The translations under genes were made by a program, and so were the position numbers. The notes below the pieces were generated by a model, which was given only the letters and a program-made list of their open reading frames with translations, was not told where the DNA came from and did not search any database. A DNA stretch of 64,000 bases. It comes from Limisalsivibrio acetivorans. Lineage in GTDB: Bacteria > Chrysiogenota > Deferribacteres > Deferribacterales > Geovibrionaceae. Positions 52,127 through 61,996 of this stretch are shown here, in pieces. How positions within the stretch are numbered: position 1 is the first letter of the stretch; the number at the start of each line of letters is the position of its first letter. The stretch covers positions 592,930 to 656,929 of the forward strand of contig NZ_ATWF01000001.1 of the NCBI RefSeq assembly GCF_000421105.1. The letters are read 5' to 3'.

Positions 52127-52507
52127 ATGGGTAACAAACCGCTATACGCCATCAGCATCGTTGCGGAGATGCTCCAGCTTCATCCGCAGACACTGAGGCA
52201 ATACGAAAAGCTCGGGCTTGTAACACCATCGAGGACACTCGGGAATACCCGGGTGTACTCCGATGAGGACATTGACAGGCTCCGCTTCATCAATACCCTC
52301 TCCAAGGAGATGGGTGTGAACACAGCGGGGATCGAGATTATTCTCAACATGAGGGACCAGATAGACGGCCTTCAGGAGCAGGTTGATGCTCTGAAGAAAT
52401 ACATAAAGACACGAATGAATGAACACCACAAAACAACAGATACGGAGAAAGCCGTCGTGCCCTCCCCTCCCCGCAATATTATAAAGGTTAAGATAGAAAA
52501 GGAATAA
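52127..52507 (+). CDS. hspR: MerR-family heat-shock repressor (HspR-like)
   Basis: 126 residues. N-terminal MerR winged helix (about 5-70; YAISIVAEMLQLHPQTLRQY then EKLGLVTPSR) and a short coiled coil, without a metal-binding Cys cluster. The AEMLQLHPQTLR pattern plus the dnaJ neighbour point to HspR, which represses chaperone operons through HAIR sites. Likely autoregulates the operon. Ten bp after dnaJ. Confidence 0.85.
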   Translation: MGNKPLYAISIVAEMLQLHPQTLRQYEKLGLVTPSRTLGNTRVYSDEDIDRLRFINTLSKEMGVNTAGIEIILNMRDQIDGLQEQVDALKKYIKTRMNEHHKTTDTEKAVVPSPPRNIIKVKIEKE

Positions 52508-52509
52508 CC

Positions 52510-52574
52510 CGGAACCGGACAATGAGCATATGCCCTTAACGGCCACACACAGGAGAGATCCGTCCACGGTTCCG
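52510..52574 (+). promoter_or_regulatory. Long stem-loop between hspR and clpB
   Basis: CGGAACCG (52510-52517) pairs perfectly with CGGTTCCG (52567-52574), extended by GAC/GTC across a small bulge. It ends 2 bp before the clpB Shine-Dalgarno (GGAG at 52577-52580). It could be a 5' RNA processing or attenuation structure; no T-run follows. Confidence 0.55.
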
Positions 52575-52587
52575 TTGGAGATGAAAG

Positions 52588-55194
52588 ATGATAAACTTCA
52601 ACAAAATGACCATAAAGGCTCAGGAAGCTTTGGAACAGGCGGCCATGGCGGCCTCCGAGAATAATCACCAGCAAATTGAGCCGGAACATATACTTAAAAG
52701 TCTCATAAAACAGGAGGATGGCCTTGTTAAGCCCCTGCTCACCAAAGCCGGTGTGAACACAAACGCCCTGCTCTCTTCCATAGATGAAGTACTGGGCAAG
52801 ATAGCACAGGTTCAGGGTGGACAGCAGTACATATCCCAGGACTCAAACAAGGCCCTCGAGCATGCCTTCAAGAAGCTCAAGGACTTTGGTGATGAATACG
52901 TATCCACTGAACATATCCTGCTGGGAATAATAGAAAATGCGGGCTACAACCTCCGTACCGCACTATCCTCTGCAGGGGTGGATTATAAGACGGTAGAGCG
53001 TGCAGTTAAAGAGTTGCGGGGCTCGTCAAAGGTTACGGATCAGAACCCCGAAGAGAAGATGAACGCCCTCGAGAAATACACCATAGACCTCACCAACCTT
53101 GCCCGTGAGGGTAAGCTGGATCCTGTCATCGGACGGGATGAGGAGATACGCCGGGTTGTACACGTACTTTCCAGACGTACAAAGAACAACCCCGTCCTCA
53201 TCGGCGAACCCGGTGTGGGTAAAACGGCTATCGTAGAAGGGCTTGCCCACCGGATAGTTAACGGTGACGTACCCGATTCCCTCAAGGATCGTGTGGTAGC
53301 ATCCCTCGATATGGGCTCACTCATCGCCGGAACCAAGTTCAGGGGTGAGTTTGAGGACAGACTCAAGGCGATTCTCTCCGAGATTCGTGAGCGTGAGGGT
53401 GAGATAATCCTCTTCATTGATGAGATGCATACCCTCGTTGGTGCAGGTAAAACCGACGGCGCCATGGATGCGGCGAACCTCCTCAAGCCGGCACTGGCAA
53501 GGGGGGATCTCCACTGCATCGGTGCCACTACCCTTGATGAGTATAAAAAGCATGTGGAGAAGGATGCCGCCCTTGAGAGACGTTTCCAGCCTGTAACCGT
53601 GAAGGAGCCTACCGTAGAGGATACGGTATCCATCCTTCGGGGTCTCAAGGAGAAATACGAGGTGCACCACGGTGTGCGCATCAAGGATTCCGCACTCGTT
53701 GCAGCGGCGCATCTTGCCAGAAAATACATAACCGACCGCTTCATGCCCGATAAGGCCATAGACCTCATAGACGAAGCCACGGCCAGAATCCGCATGGAGA
53801 TAGACAGCATGCCCACAGAGCTGGACGAGATCGAAAGGAAGATAACCCAGCTTGAGATAGAACGTCAGGCACTCAAAAAGGAGAGTGACAGCGCCAGTAA
53901 ATCGAGGCTTGTACGCCTTGATGAGGAGCTTGCTAACCTCAAGGGTGAGCGAGACAGCCTCAAGACCCACTGGTCCAACGAAAAGGGGCTCATCCAGCGT
54001 TCCCGTGAGATCAAGGAGAGGATTGAGTCCGAGAAACACAGGATGCAGAAGGCAGAGCGTGAGGGGGATCTCCAGACCGCCTCGGAGATCAAATACTCCG
54101 GTCTTGTGGCTCTTGAAAGGGAGCTTGAGGAGCTTAACGCACAACTTGCAGACTCACAGGAGGACAAGAAGATGCTCAAGGAGGAGGTGGACGATGAAGA
54201 TATCGCCGCCGTTGTCTCCAAATGGACGGGCATTCCTGTAACTAAACTCCTGCAGGAAGAGGCGGACAAGCTCATCAAGATGGAGGAACATCTCCACCGA
54301 AGGGTTGTGGGCCAGGACAGAGCCATCAAGGCAGTGAGCGAGGCTGTAAGACGTAACAGAGCCGGCCTTGGCGATCCTGCCAAGCCCATAGGCTCATTCA
54401 TATTCCTCGGCCCCACTGGTGTGGGAAAAACCGAGCTGGGCAAGGCTCTAGCGGAGTTCCTCTTCGATTCAGAGGACGCCCTTGTGCGGATCAACATGAG
54501 CGAATATATGGAGAAGCATTCTGTTGCAAGGCTCATAGGCGCACCCCCCGGGTATGTGGGCTACGACGAAGGTGGACAGCTCACCGAAACAGTAAGACGC
54601 AGGCCCTACTCCGTTATCCTGCTGGACGAGATTGAGAAGGCGCACCCCGATGTCTTTAATATCCTCCTCCAGATGCTTGATGACGGAAGGCTTACAGACT
54701 CCAGAGGAAGGACTGTAAGCTTCAAAAACTGCGTGGTTATAATGACATCGAACATAGCCAGTCAGGAGATTCAGGAGGAGTTTTCCAGGGAATCCTCCGA
54801 TGAGGACAGATACGTTTTCATCGACGGCGTTGTGATGAACAGGCTCTCCCAATACTTCAAACCGGAGTTCCTGAACAGAGTGGACGATATTATCGTATTC
54901 CACCCCCTCTTTGGCGACCACCTCCGCAATATAGCAGAACTCCTTATGGAGGACTTTGCCAAGAGGATTGCGGAAAACGGGATAGAACTTAAATGGGACA
55001 GCTCTGTCATAGAAGAGATAGTAAAGGCTGGTTTCGATCCCGCCTTCGGTGCAAGACCTATGAAAAGGGCCATCAGAAGGCTGGTGGAGAACAAGCTGGC
55101 AGAAGCACTTATAAAGGGTGAAATAACAGCCGAGCAGGTTGTCGAACTAAGCTTCGACACGGGCGAACTTGCATTTAGGGCTACAACCTCCTAA
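52588..55194 (+). CDS. clpB: ATP-dependent disaggregase ClpB
   Basis: 868 residues: N-terminal Clp repeat domain (about 1-150), first AAA+ with GEPGVGKT and ILFIDEMHT, a long coiled-coil middle domain (about 410-530, [15 protein letters not shown]...), and second AAA+ with GPTGVGKTE and [12 protein letters not shown]. The pore-loop aromatic (GYVGYDEGG) is present. It lacks a ClpP-binding loop, as expected for ClpB. Rescues aggregated proteins with DnaK/DnaJ. Strong terminator follows. Confidence 0.96.
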   Translation: MINFNKMTIKAQEALEQAAMAASENNHQQIEPEHILKSLIKQEDGLVKPLLTKAGVNTNALLSSIDEVLGKIAQVQGGQQYISQDSNKALEHAFKKLKDFGDEYVSTEHILLGIIENAGYNLRTALSSAGVDYKTVERAVKELRGSSKVTDQNPEEKMNALEKYTIDLTNLAREGKLDPVIGRDEEIRRVVHVLSRRTKNNPVLIGEPGVGKTAIVEGLAHRIVNGDVPDSLKDRVVASLDMGSLIAGTKFRGEFEDRLKAILSEIREREGEIILFIDEMHTLVGAGKTDGAMDAANLLKPALARGDLHCIGATTLDEYKKHVEKDAALERRFQPVTVKEPTVEDTVSILRGLKEKYEVHHGVRIKDSALVAAAHLARKYITDRFMPDKAIDLIDEATARIRMEIDSMPTELDEIERKITQLEIERQALKKESDSASKSRLVRLDEELANLKGERDSLKTHWSNEKGLIQRSREIKERIESEKHRMQKAEREGDLQTASEIKYSGLVALERELEELNAQLADSQEDKKMLKEEVDDEDIAAVVSKWTGIPVTKLLQEEADKLIKMEEHLHRRVVGQDRAIKAVSEAVRRNRAGLGDPAKPIGSFIFLGPTGVGKTELGKALAEFLFDSEDALVRINMSEYMEKHSVARLIGAPPGYVGYDEGGQLTETVRRRPYSVILLDEIEKAHPDVFNILLQMLDDGRLTDSRGRTVSFKNCVVIMTSNIASQEIQEEFSRESSDEDRYVFIDGVVMNRLSQYFKPEFLNRVDDIIVFHPLFGDHLRNIAELLMEDFAKRIAENGIELKWDSSVIEEIVKAGFDPAFGARPMKRAIRRLVENKLAEALIKGEITAEQVVELSFDTGELAFRATTS

Positions 55195-55200
55195 ACACCG

Positions 55201-55228
55201 GGCGGCTTTCGGGCCGCCTTTTTTTTTA
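55201..55228 (+). terminator. Intrinsic terminator after clpB
   Basis: GGCGGC (55201-55206), TTTCGG loop, GCCGCC (55213-55218), then about ten Ts. Confidence 0.95.
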
Positions 55229-55317
55229 CCCTTTAATAACATTATGGTTTTGCACATTTTTATGCTGTGCTATACTTGTTAAAGATTTAACCGCTTATTA
55301 TTTAAGGCTTGGGGATT

Positions 55318-56286
55318 ATGGGAAAAAAGAAGGCAGAGAACACAGAAAATCCGCAGGAAGTTGAAGATACAGAGGAATCCGAGGAGGATCTTGAGGAGGT
55401 CACCGAGCAGGTGGCGGATAATGAAGAGGAAGTAGCTGAAAAACCGGAGGCGATTCCGCCGGTTAGCGAAAACACCCTCAAACATTACCTCAACAGTATC
55501 AGCAGCTACCGCCCTCTCACCAAGGATGAGGAATTCGCACTGGGTGAAAGGATACAAAATGGGGATGAAAAGGCCCTTACCCATCTCATTCTATGCAATC
55601 TCAAGTTTGTAGTCTCCATAGCCAATAGATACCGCAATACCGGCCTGCCCATCTCTGATCTTATAAACCAAGGTAACCTTGGCCTTGTGGAGGCGGCTAA
55701 GCGTTTTGATCACACAAAAGGCGTTAAATTCATATCCTATGCGGTCTGGTGGATACGTCAGGCTATCATTCAGGCTCTTGCGGAGCAGTCTGGAACAGTC
55801 AAACTTCCCATAAAGCAGGCGGGTATCCTTTATAAGATCAACGGCGCCATGGAGAAGCTGAACAAAGAACTCGGGCGTGAACCCACATCCTCCGAACTGG
55901 CTAGCCATCTTGGAATGCAGGAGGGTGACATAGAGAATGTCCTGCGTGTATCCAGAAACTACCTCTCGCTGGAAGCCCCCATCAAGGAGGGCGAGGACCG
56001 CTCGTTCATAGACCTTTTAGATTCCGGCTCCCAGAGTGTTGAGGATGAGATCGTCATGAAGACCCTCAAGCAGGCGCTCGGGGACATCATAGAAGAACTT
56101 GAGGGGAGAGAGTCCCAGATAGTTTCCTGGCGTTACGGGCTTGACGGTGATGCACCCAAAACCCTGGAGGAGATAGGCGACATCCTCAATATCAGCCGTG
56201 AACGTGTACGCCAGCTCGAATCAAGGGCTCTGGCGAAACTGCGTAAGAAGGCTATGCGCAAGAAGCTCCATGACTACCTGAACTAA
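55318..56286 (+). CDS. Group-2 RNA polymerase sigma factor (RpoS-like)
   Basis: 322 residues. A very acidic N-terminal tail (about 1-50, Glu/Asp-rich) replaces region 1.1; region 1.2 (SENTLKHYLNSI), region 2 (ALTHLILCNLKFVVSIANRY, DLINQGNLGLVEAAKRFD, ISYAVWWIRQAIIQALAEQS), region 3 and region 4.2 (ISRERVRQLESRALAKLRK) are all intact. It lacks the large non-conserved insert of RpoD, so it is a non-essential sigma-70 relative, probably RpoS-like. Its position after the chaperone operon suggests a stress role. The ATG at 55318 is preferred over a TTG at 55309. Confidence 0.86.
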   Translation: MGKKKAENTENPQEVEDTEESEEDLEEVTEQVADNEEEVAEKPEAIPPVSENTLKHYLNSISSYRPLTKDEEFALGERIQNGDEKALTHLILCNLKFVVSIANRYRNTGLPISDLINQGNLGLVEAAKRFDHTKGVKFISYAVWWIRQAIIQALAEQSGTVKLPIKQAGILYKINGAMEKLNKELGREPTSSELASHLGMQEGDIENVLRVSRNYLSLEAPIKEGEDRSFIDLLDSGSQSVEDEIVMKTLKQALGDIIEELEGRESQIVSWRYGLDGDAPKTLEEIGDILNISRERVRQLESRALAKLRKKAMRKKLHDYLN

Positions 56287-56542
56287 AGTCCGGCAACAGC
56301 ACCGATACAATCCTGCAATTGATTAATCGCGCACTTAATAAAAACGTACCACAATCAAACATATTTAAACACGAGCATCCTCAACTACATCAAGTTGCTG
56401 TAATACATCAATAATTCTTATGCAAAGCTATAACATAAAAAACCAAACCTTTGAGCTATTATATAAGTTATAAACCTATCAAATACCATATTATTCGATA
56501 ACATGTTCAAATATACAAACTTTCATTCTACTGTGAACCCAT

Positions 56543-56567
56543 AAAAAAAGGCGCAGATTTCTGCGCC
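56543..56567 (-). terminator. Intrinsic terminator below xpt (minus strand)
   Basis: Minus strand: GGCGCAG, AAAT, CTGCGCC followed by seven Ts. It lies about 70 bp after the xpt stop codon and ends the transport operon. Confidence 0.9.
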
Positions 56568-56593
56568 CTCTTAATTCGTATATTAAGCTACTT

Positions 56594-56627
56594 AGCAATC
56601 ACTTAGCATCTACATGCTAAAATTGCT
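56594..56627. repeat. Nested stem-loop between xpt and its terminator
   Basis: AGCAAT (56594-56599) / ATTGCT (56622-56627) enclose TTAGCA (56603-56608) / TGCTAA (56615-56620). It begins just after the xpt stop codon on the minus strand and may stabilise the 3' end. Confidence 0.5.
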
Positions 56628-56639
56628 CAATTGTTCACA

Positions 56640-57173
56640 TCATATATTTTGTCTTATCTCATCAAGGGAAAGGATAGAATACACATCATCCCTACCCTGC
56701 TTATCGATGATAACGGCTCTGCCCACCATCTCGGCTCCGGCCTCCTCAACGATACTCTCCACAGCCTTGAGCGTGTTGCCTCTGGCAAGGAAATCATCCA
56801 CATAGAGGAGCTTTTCACCCGGCTTGAGAACTTCGCCGGATACATGCAGGGTTGTGTCCTCCTGTTTAGTGAAAGAGTAGCTCTTTGCCATGTAGCATAT
56901 ATTCATTGTAAGGGGCTTTTTCTTCTTTGCGAATATATAGTTAACCCCGAGCTCCTCGGCAACGGGATGGGCTATGCTGATACCGCTTGTCTCTGCGGTG
57001 CACACCTTTGTCACACCCTTGTCCCGGAATGCGGCGGCGATGTCCTTTGCCATCATACGGTAGAGTTCGATATCCACCTGGTGATTGAGGAAGGTGTCCA
57101 CCTTGACGATCTCGCCGTCTACCCTTCCGTGTTCTTTAATCAGATCAATAAGATAAAGCTGTGCAGGTCTCAT
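56640..57173 (-). CDS. xpt: Xanthine phosphoribosyltransferase
   Basis: 177 residues of the type I phosphoribosyltransferase fold. The PRPP motif LLYVDDFLARGNTLKA and the start LIKEHGRVDGEIVKVDTFLN with VDTFLNHQVD are those of Xpt rather than adenine PRTase. It converts xanthine plus PRPP to XMP. Its ATG overlaps the permease stop codon (ATGA), so it is the last gene of a transporter operon, which points to a purine as the imported substrate. Confidence 0.87.
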   Translation of the reverse strand: MRPAQLYLIDLIKEHGRVDGEIVKVDTFLNHQVDIELYRMMAKDIAAAFRDKGVTKVCTAETSGISIAHPVAEELGVNYIFAKKKKPLTMNICYMAKSYSFTKQEDTTLHVSGEVLKPGEKLLYVDDFLARGNTLKAVESIVEEAGAEMVGRAVIIDKQGRDDVYSILSLDEIRQNI

Positions 57174-58087
57174 TTTCTATCCTCTCTGTCATAGGGCACG
57201 CCAAGGCTCTCCGGCTCCGGCGTTGCTCCTTTTCCAAGTCTAATGGTCGAAATAACAAGCACTACGATGGTGAAAAGGTAGGGCATAACGGCAAGTATGT
57301 GTGTGGAGATCTCAGTCCCCATCGCCTGCATCCTCAGCTGAAGGGCATCCACGCCGCCGAAAAGATATGCACCAAAAACAGCTCTGGTAGCATGCCACTG
57401 GCTGAATATAACAAGAGCAACGGCTATCCAGCCACGTCCTGCTGTCATGTTCTCCACCCAGAAGGGTGTATATGCGAGGGACAGATACGCTCCACCCAGA
57501 CCTGCGATACCGGAACCGATAAGAACCGCCATCATGCGGTATTTAACAACACTGATTCCGGAGGTATCCGCCGCCGCAGGGTTCTCCCCCACAGAGCGGA
57601 GGTAGAGACCCCATTTGGTTTTATAGAAGAAGAAACGTACCATCAGTACGATGAATATACTGAAGTATACAAGGATATCCTGATTAAACAGCGGGCCGAT
57701 AAAGGGTATATCTGAGAGAAGGGGTATCTCAATACGGGAAAACTCCTGGATTGTACGTCCCACCATCCCCCTGCCGAAGAGGGCTGTTATACCTATCCCG
57801 AAGAGTGTAAGCGACAGACCGCTGACGATCTGGTTCCCCCGGAGGATTACCGTTACAAGCCCGTGGATAGCTCCTGCTGCGAGGGCCGCTATGAATGCAG
57901 CAATAACGCCTAGAAAGAGGCTCCCCGTTAAATTTGCCGTAGCGAAGCCTGCTAGGGCTCCTATGAGCATAAGCCCCTCTATACCGAGGTTGATAACACC
58001 GGAACGTTCCATAATGATTGCACCGGTGGTGGCGAAAAGGATGGATGTTCCAGCCCGTATGGTTGCATCAAGGAGTATTTCAATCAT
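57170..58087 (-). CDS. BMP-family ABC transporter permease (second)
   Basis: 305-residue permease of the branched-chain/ribose-type superfamily found in nucleoside (BMP) transporters, with eight to nine membrane segments. GVINLGIEGLMLIGALAGF is the family motif. Pairs with the permease at 58080-59147. Overlaps it by 8 bp. Confidence 0.9.
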   Translation of the reverse strand: MIEILLDATIRAGTSILFATTGAIIMERSGVINLGIEGLMLIGALAGFATANLTGSLFLGVIAAFIAALAAGAIHGLVTVILRGNQIVSGLSLTLFGIGITALFGRGMVGRTIQEFSRIEIPLLSDIPFIGPLFNQDILVYFSIFIVLMVRFFFYKTKWGLYLRSVGENPAAADTSGISVVKYRMMAVLIGSGIAGLGGAYLSLAYTPFWVENMTAGRGWIAVALVIFSQWHATRAVFGAYLFGGVDALQLRMQAMGTEISTHILAVMPYLFTIVVLVISTIRLGKGATPEPESLGVPYDREDRK

Positions 58088-59147
58088 TGTTGTCCCTCAC
58101 AAGGCGCACCCTGTTAAGCATAAAGAAGTCGGATGAAAGAACAAAGAACAGTATAAGCCCCTGAAACAGGTTGATAAAGGCAACGGGGAGCTGCCATGTT
58201 ATCTGGAGGCTGTCACCCCCCACTAGGAGTACACCCATAATCAGCGAAACGAAAAGAACCCCGAAGGCGCTGCGCCTCGCCAGCCATGCAACAATTATGG
58301 CGGTGTAGCCATACCCTATGGAGATGCTCTCCTGAAGACGATACTGTACACCGGCAAATTCGCTAAAACCGGCAATACCCGCTATGGCTCCGCTGAGGAA
58401 CATGGTTCCCATAACAGCCAAAGGAATGTTCATCCCTGCATATTTGGCCGCACTGGGGTTATCCCCGATTACCCGTATCTCGTAGCCGTAAACGGTTTTT
58501 TCCATGAAGATATGTATAAGTACAACAAGGACCAGAGCTATGATGAAGCCCGTGTGTAGCCTTGTGTCGAAGTAGTATGCCAACCTTGCTGAATCGGCAA
58601 GCTGTTGGGAGTGGGGGAAGTTGAATCCCATGGGGTCCTTCATTGGCCCGTATATGAGCCAGCTGAGGACCGAGATTGCTATATAGTTCATCAAAAGGGT
58701 TACTATGATCTCGTTTACCCTGTATTTTGCTTTAAGAAAGCCTGAAACAAGCGCCCACATACCGCCGAAGAGGAATGATGCGCCCAGCATAGCGGCGAGC
58801 AGAAGGATCTCCGACTCTATACCGGAATAAAGCCCGACGATGGAGGAACCGATGGCTCCCATAACAAGCTGACCTTCGGCACCGATATTCCAGAGCTGCA
58901 TACGAAACGCTATGGATATGCCAAGCCCTGCAATGATAAGCGGAGTCGCCTTAACAAGGGTTTCGCTGATACCGTAGAAGGTTCCAAGCGCTTCGGTGAG
59001 CATCTCATAGTATGCGGCAAGGGGATTAATACCTGCAAAGATCATGATGATCCCCGCTGTTACAAGGGACAAAAACACGGACATCAAAGGCGCTGTTATG
59101 CCGAAATACTTAGATGTATTAAGCCTCTTCTCGACCTTAATCCGCAT
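58080..59147 (-). CDS. BMP-family ABC transporter permease (first)
   Basis: 355 residues with about nine membrane segments; IAFRMQLWNIGAEGQLVMGA is the signature of the first permease of YufP/NupB type. It overlaps the ATPase gene by 11 bp. Together with its partner it forms a heterodimer. Confidence 0.9.
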   Translation of the reverse strand: MRIKVEKRLNTSKYFGITAPLMSVFLSLVTAGIIMIFAGINPLAAYYEMLTEALGTFYGISETLVKATPLIIAGLGISIAFRMQLWNIGAEGQLVMGAIGSSIVGLYSGIESEILLLAAMLGASFLFGGMWALVSGFLKAKYRVNEIIVTLLMNYIAISVLSWLIYGPMKDPMGFNFPHSQQLADSARLAYYFDTRLHTGFIIALVLVVLIHIFMEKTVYGYEIRVIGDNPSAAKYAGMNIPLAVMGTMFLSGAIAGIAGFSEFAGVQYRLQESISIGYGYTAIIVAWLARRSAFGVLFVSLIMGVLLVGGDSLQITWQLPVAFINLFQGLILFFVLSSDFFMLNRVRLVRDNND

Positions 59148-60651
59148 TGCGCACCTCGCCGCTCATCATAAGGCCTATCTCCTCTCTGGTGGTCTCCTCA
59201 GGCCTTACAACACCTGTTATTCCTCCACGGAACATAACCGCCACCCGATCGGAGAGCTTGAGAAGCTCGTCCAGATCCTCGCTGATAAGAATGGTGCTCA
59301 TCCCCTTATCCCTCGCCTCGGCAATAACCTTATGCACATACTCCGCAGAGCCAATATCAAGCCCTCTGGTCGGGTACAGAGCAACAAGAACGAGGGGGTT
59401 GAGGGAAAGCTCCCTTGCGATGATTACCTTCTGAATATTACCGCCTGAAAGGAGCCTGACAGGCGAGCCTTTAGGGCCTGTCTTTATGGCGAAACGCTCA
59501 ACAAGGTCGTCGTAATTATCCTGTATCGCCTTTCTGTTTTGTATGGGACCGCTTCGGAATTTTGCATCCTTGTAGCTCTTAAGTATCAGATTTTCATCCA
59601 CACTCATCTCCGGAGCAATACCGAGAGCCTTTCTGTCCTCGGGGATGTGGGCAATCATCTGGATGAGTGAGTTACGCCCTCTTGTGTGGGTAACATCCTC
59701 ACCACCTGCCATGATCACACCATCGCAGGCATCCCTGAGCCCTGTGAGGACCTCTGCCAATGCTTTCTGACCGTTTCCTGCAACACCGGCTATACCGAGT
59801 ATCTCACCTTTGCAGAGTTCGAAGCTCAACTCGGAAACATCCGCCATTCCTTTGTCGTTATTGACGCATAGATTGGATACGCTGAGGATTGTTTCATCGA
59901 AGGCAACGGGATTCTTCTCCCACTCGGGTATGTCATCGGAGCCGATCATAAGGCTTGCAAGCCTTGATTCATCGAAATCCCCAGCCTCCAGGCTGGCCAC
60001 AGTTCTTCCTTTCTTGAGCACTGTAACCCTGTCCGAAAGCTCCATAACCTCACGCATCTTATGGGAGATGAATATGATAGATTTTCCTTTTTCTTTGAGC
60101 TTCTTAAGGAATCCAAAGAGGTTCCTTGCCTCCTGCGGCGTGAGAACCGCCGTGGGTTCATCAAGGATAAGTACCTTGCAGTCACGCACCAGAAGCTTAA
60201 CCAGCTCCACCCACTGTTGCTCGCCGATGGAGAGCTTCCAGATCGGTTCCTCAAGATCTATTTCCAGACCGAACTCGGACAAAATCTCTTTCGTTCTGCG
60301 GGCGATCTGCTTCCTGTTTATAATGCCCGGAAGGTCGTCCAGAGAAAGAAGGATATTTTCCATTACGGAGTGGTTTTTAACCAGCATAAAGTGCTGATAC
60401 ACCATGCCTATGCCGAGGCTTAGACTTTCCGCCGGTTTAGCGGGGCGAACCTCTTTGCCGTCTATGCTTATCCGCCCTGATTCAGGCTTATACAGTCCCG
60501 CAAGGACGCTCATAAGCGTACTCTTGCCGGCTCCGTTTTCACCGAGGAGGGTGTGGATCTCTCCCAGATGGCACTCAAGCCTGACATCGTCGAGTGCCTT
60601 AACGCCGGGGAAACTCTTTGTTATTCCTTCAAGCTTAAGAAAGGGTTCCAA
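59137..60651 (-). CDS. BMP-family ABC transporter double ATPase
   Basis: 504 residues containing two ATPase halves. The first has Walker A GENGAGKST, signature LSIGEQQWVEL and Walker B VLILDEPTAVLTPQ; the second has an eroded P-loop (GVAGNGQKALAE) but a good signature (LSGGNIQKVIIARE) with a Walker B region that lost its Glu (LVALYPTRGLDIGS). Such asymmetry is usual in sugar/nucleoside ATPases. The start is TTG at 60651 with AGGA 9 bp upstream; no ATG gives a better protein start. It follows a transcription terminator that lies between it and the binding-protein gene. Confidence 0.9.
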   Translation of the reverse strand: MEPFLKLEGITKSFPGVKALDDVRLECHLGEIHTLLGENGAGKSTLMSVLAGLYKPESGRISIDGKEVRPAKPAESLSLGIGMVYQHFMLVKNHSVMENILLSLDDLPGIINRKQIARRTKEILSEFGLEIDLEEPIWKLSIGEQQWVELVKLLVRDCKVLILDEPTAVLTPQEARNLFGFLKKLKEKGKSIIFISHKMREVMELSDRVTVLKKGRTVASLEAGDFDESRLASLMIGSDDIPEWEKNPVAFDETILSVSNLCVNNDKGMADVSELSFELCKGEILGIAGVAGNGQKALAEVLTGLRDACDGVIMAGGEDVTHTRGRNSLIQMIAHIPEDRKALGIAPEMSVDENLILKSYKDAKFRSGPIQNRKAIQDNYDDLVERFAIKTGPKGSPVRLLSGGNIQKVIIARELSLNPLVLVALYPTRGLDIGSAEYVHKVIAEARDKGMSTILISEDLDELLKLSDRVAVMFRGGITGVVRPEETTREEIGLMMSGEVRNAD

Positions 60652-60669
60652 TTGAGCAATCCTGAGAAT

Positions 60670-60706
60670 AAAAAAGAGCAGACCCGGACAACTCCAGGCC
60701 TGCTCT
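60670..60706 (-). terminator. Intrinsic terminator inside the BMP operon
   Basis: On the minus strand AGAGCAG and CCTGGA pair with TCCGGG and CTGCTCT around a 4-nt loop, then a run of Ts. It lies between the binding-protein gene and the ATPase gene and would leave only part of the transcripts to read through. Confidence 0.85.
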
Positions 60707-60722
60707 GTTATTGTTTAAGCAA

Positions 60723-61778
60723 TTACTTGGCGGAGCCCTGAACGCCTTCTACGAAGAAGTCCATGCTCAGCATTTCGCCATCGGTCATTGTTTTACCTGA
60801 GGGTACAACAACCTTGCCGCTCTGGTCCTTGATGGGGCCGGTGAACACATCGGTTCTGCCGCTGGCCAGAGCTTCGTACTGCTCCATAACCATGTCTTTA
60901 ACTTCTGCGGGAACGGCATCATTGATGGGAGCAAGGTCTACAAGCTTCTTGTCAAGTCCCCACCAGATCTGCCTGGATTCCCAGTTGCCGTTGTGTACTT
61001 CCTCGGCGATCTGGGTGTAAACAGCTTCCCAGTTCCATACGGGTGCAGTGAGGAAGGCTTTGGGTGCAAACTTGCTCATGTCGGAGTTGTATCCGATGGC
61101 GTATGCGCCTCTCTTCTCAGCAGCCTGAAGGGGAGCGGGGGTATCCTGGTGCATGGTGATCACGTCTGCGCCTGCATCGAGTGCTGATTCAGCGGCTTCT
61201 CTTTCCTTGCCGGGATCGAACCATGTGTGTGTCCAGACAACCTTAACCTTTGCATCGGGATTAACACTGCGAACGCCGAGGGTGAAGGCGTTGATCCCCC
61301 TGATAACCTCAGGGATGGGGAATGCGGCAACATATCCGATGGTGTCGGATTCGGTCATTTTACCAGCGATGATACCGGAAAGGTAGCGGGGCTGATACAT
61401 ACGTCCGAAGTATGTTCCCACGTTCTCGGCTGTTTTGTAGCCGGAGCAGTGCATGAATACGATGTCTTTGTTGCGCTTGGCAACTTCGATGGTGGGGTCC
61501 ATGTAGCCAAAGCTTGTGGTGAAGATAAGGTTGTATCCTTTCTTCGCAAGGCTTGTGATGATCCTTGTGGAGTCAGCACCTTCGGGTACGGATTCGATAA
61601 AGGTTGTTTTAGTAACGTAGGGGAGTTCTTCCATAACCTTGCGCCCTTCATCGTGGGCATAGGTCCAGCCTGCGTCACCTACGGGTCCTACATATACGAA
61701 CCCGGCTTTGATGTCCTTTGCCGAAGCCATGGATACGGCAAACACCATAACAAAGATTACAGCCAAAAGTTTCTTCAT
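60723..61778 (-). CDS. BMP-family (Med/BmpA) nucleoside/purine-binding protein
   Basis: 351 residues with a signal peptide (MKKLLAVIFVMVFAVSMASA) and the BMP fold start KDIKAGFVYVGPVGDAGWTY, which is diagnostic for the PnrA/Med family of nucleoside-binding proteins. The conserved GWTYAHDEGR segment lines the ligand site. No lipobox is present, so it is soluble rather than a lipoprotein. The ATG at 61778 with GAGG upstream is chosen. First gene of the operon. Confidence 0.9.
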   Translation of the reverse strand: MKKLLAVIFVMVFAVSMASAKDIKAGFVYVGPVGDAGWTYAHDEGRKVMEELPYVTKTTFIESVPEGADSTRIITSLAKKGYNLIFTTSFGYMDPTIEVAKRNKDIVFMHCSGYKTAENVGTYFGRMYQPRYLSGIIAGKMTESDTIGYVAAFPIPEVIRGINAFTLGVRSVNPDAKVKVVWTHTWFDPGKEREAAESALDAGADVITMHQDTPAPLQAAEKRGAYAIGYNSDMSKFAPKAFLTAPVWNWEAVYTQIAEEVHNGNWESRQIWWGLDKKLVDLAPINDAVPAEVKDMVMEQYEALASGRTDVFTGPIKDQSGKVVVPSGKTMTDGEMLSMDFFVEGVQGSAK

Positions 61779-61891
61779 GTTGCACATCCTCACTGTGTTT
61801 ATTGAAGCGTTTCCCCTCCTGAAGGGAAGCGTAAAAGGTACACCCTAACCGTTCTGCTTATTATAACGTGTGATCGTGCTGTAAAGATATA

Positions 61892-61920
61892 GTTTTAATG
61901 CAGTAGTAAAGTGCTGTCAA
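61892..61920 (-). promoter_or_regulatory. Sigma-70-type promoter of the BMP operon
   Basis: Minus strand TTGACA (61920-61915), 17 bp, TAAAAC (61897-61892). The -10 is identical to that of the XRE gene at 16747. Leader of about 105 nt. Confidence 0.55.
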
Positions 61921-61996
61921 TCACGATGTTAGAACCTTGTGAAGTCTTAGGCGGCGTAGCCACAGCCAGTTAGGGGTTAGAAAGGATTACACGAAA

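Larger units (their letters stand above)
56287..56639. other. AT-rich intergenic region between convergent sigma factor and xpt genes
   Basis: 353 bp without a gene. It contains a minus-strand terminator (56543-56567) and a nested stem-loop (56594-56627). The remaining AT-rich 250 bp shows no clear structure; no terminator for the sigma factor gene was seen. Confidence 0.65.

Noticed and set aside
61779-61892. Purine riboswitch in the leader of the BMP operon
   Set aside because: The conserved three-way-junction core was not found on the minus strand.
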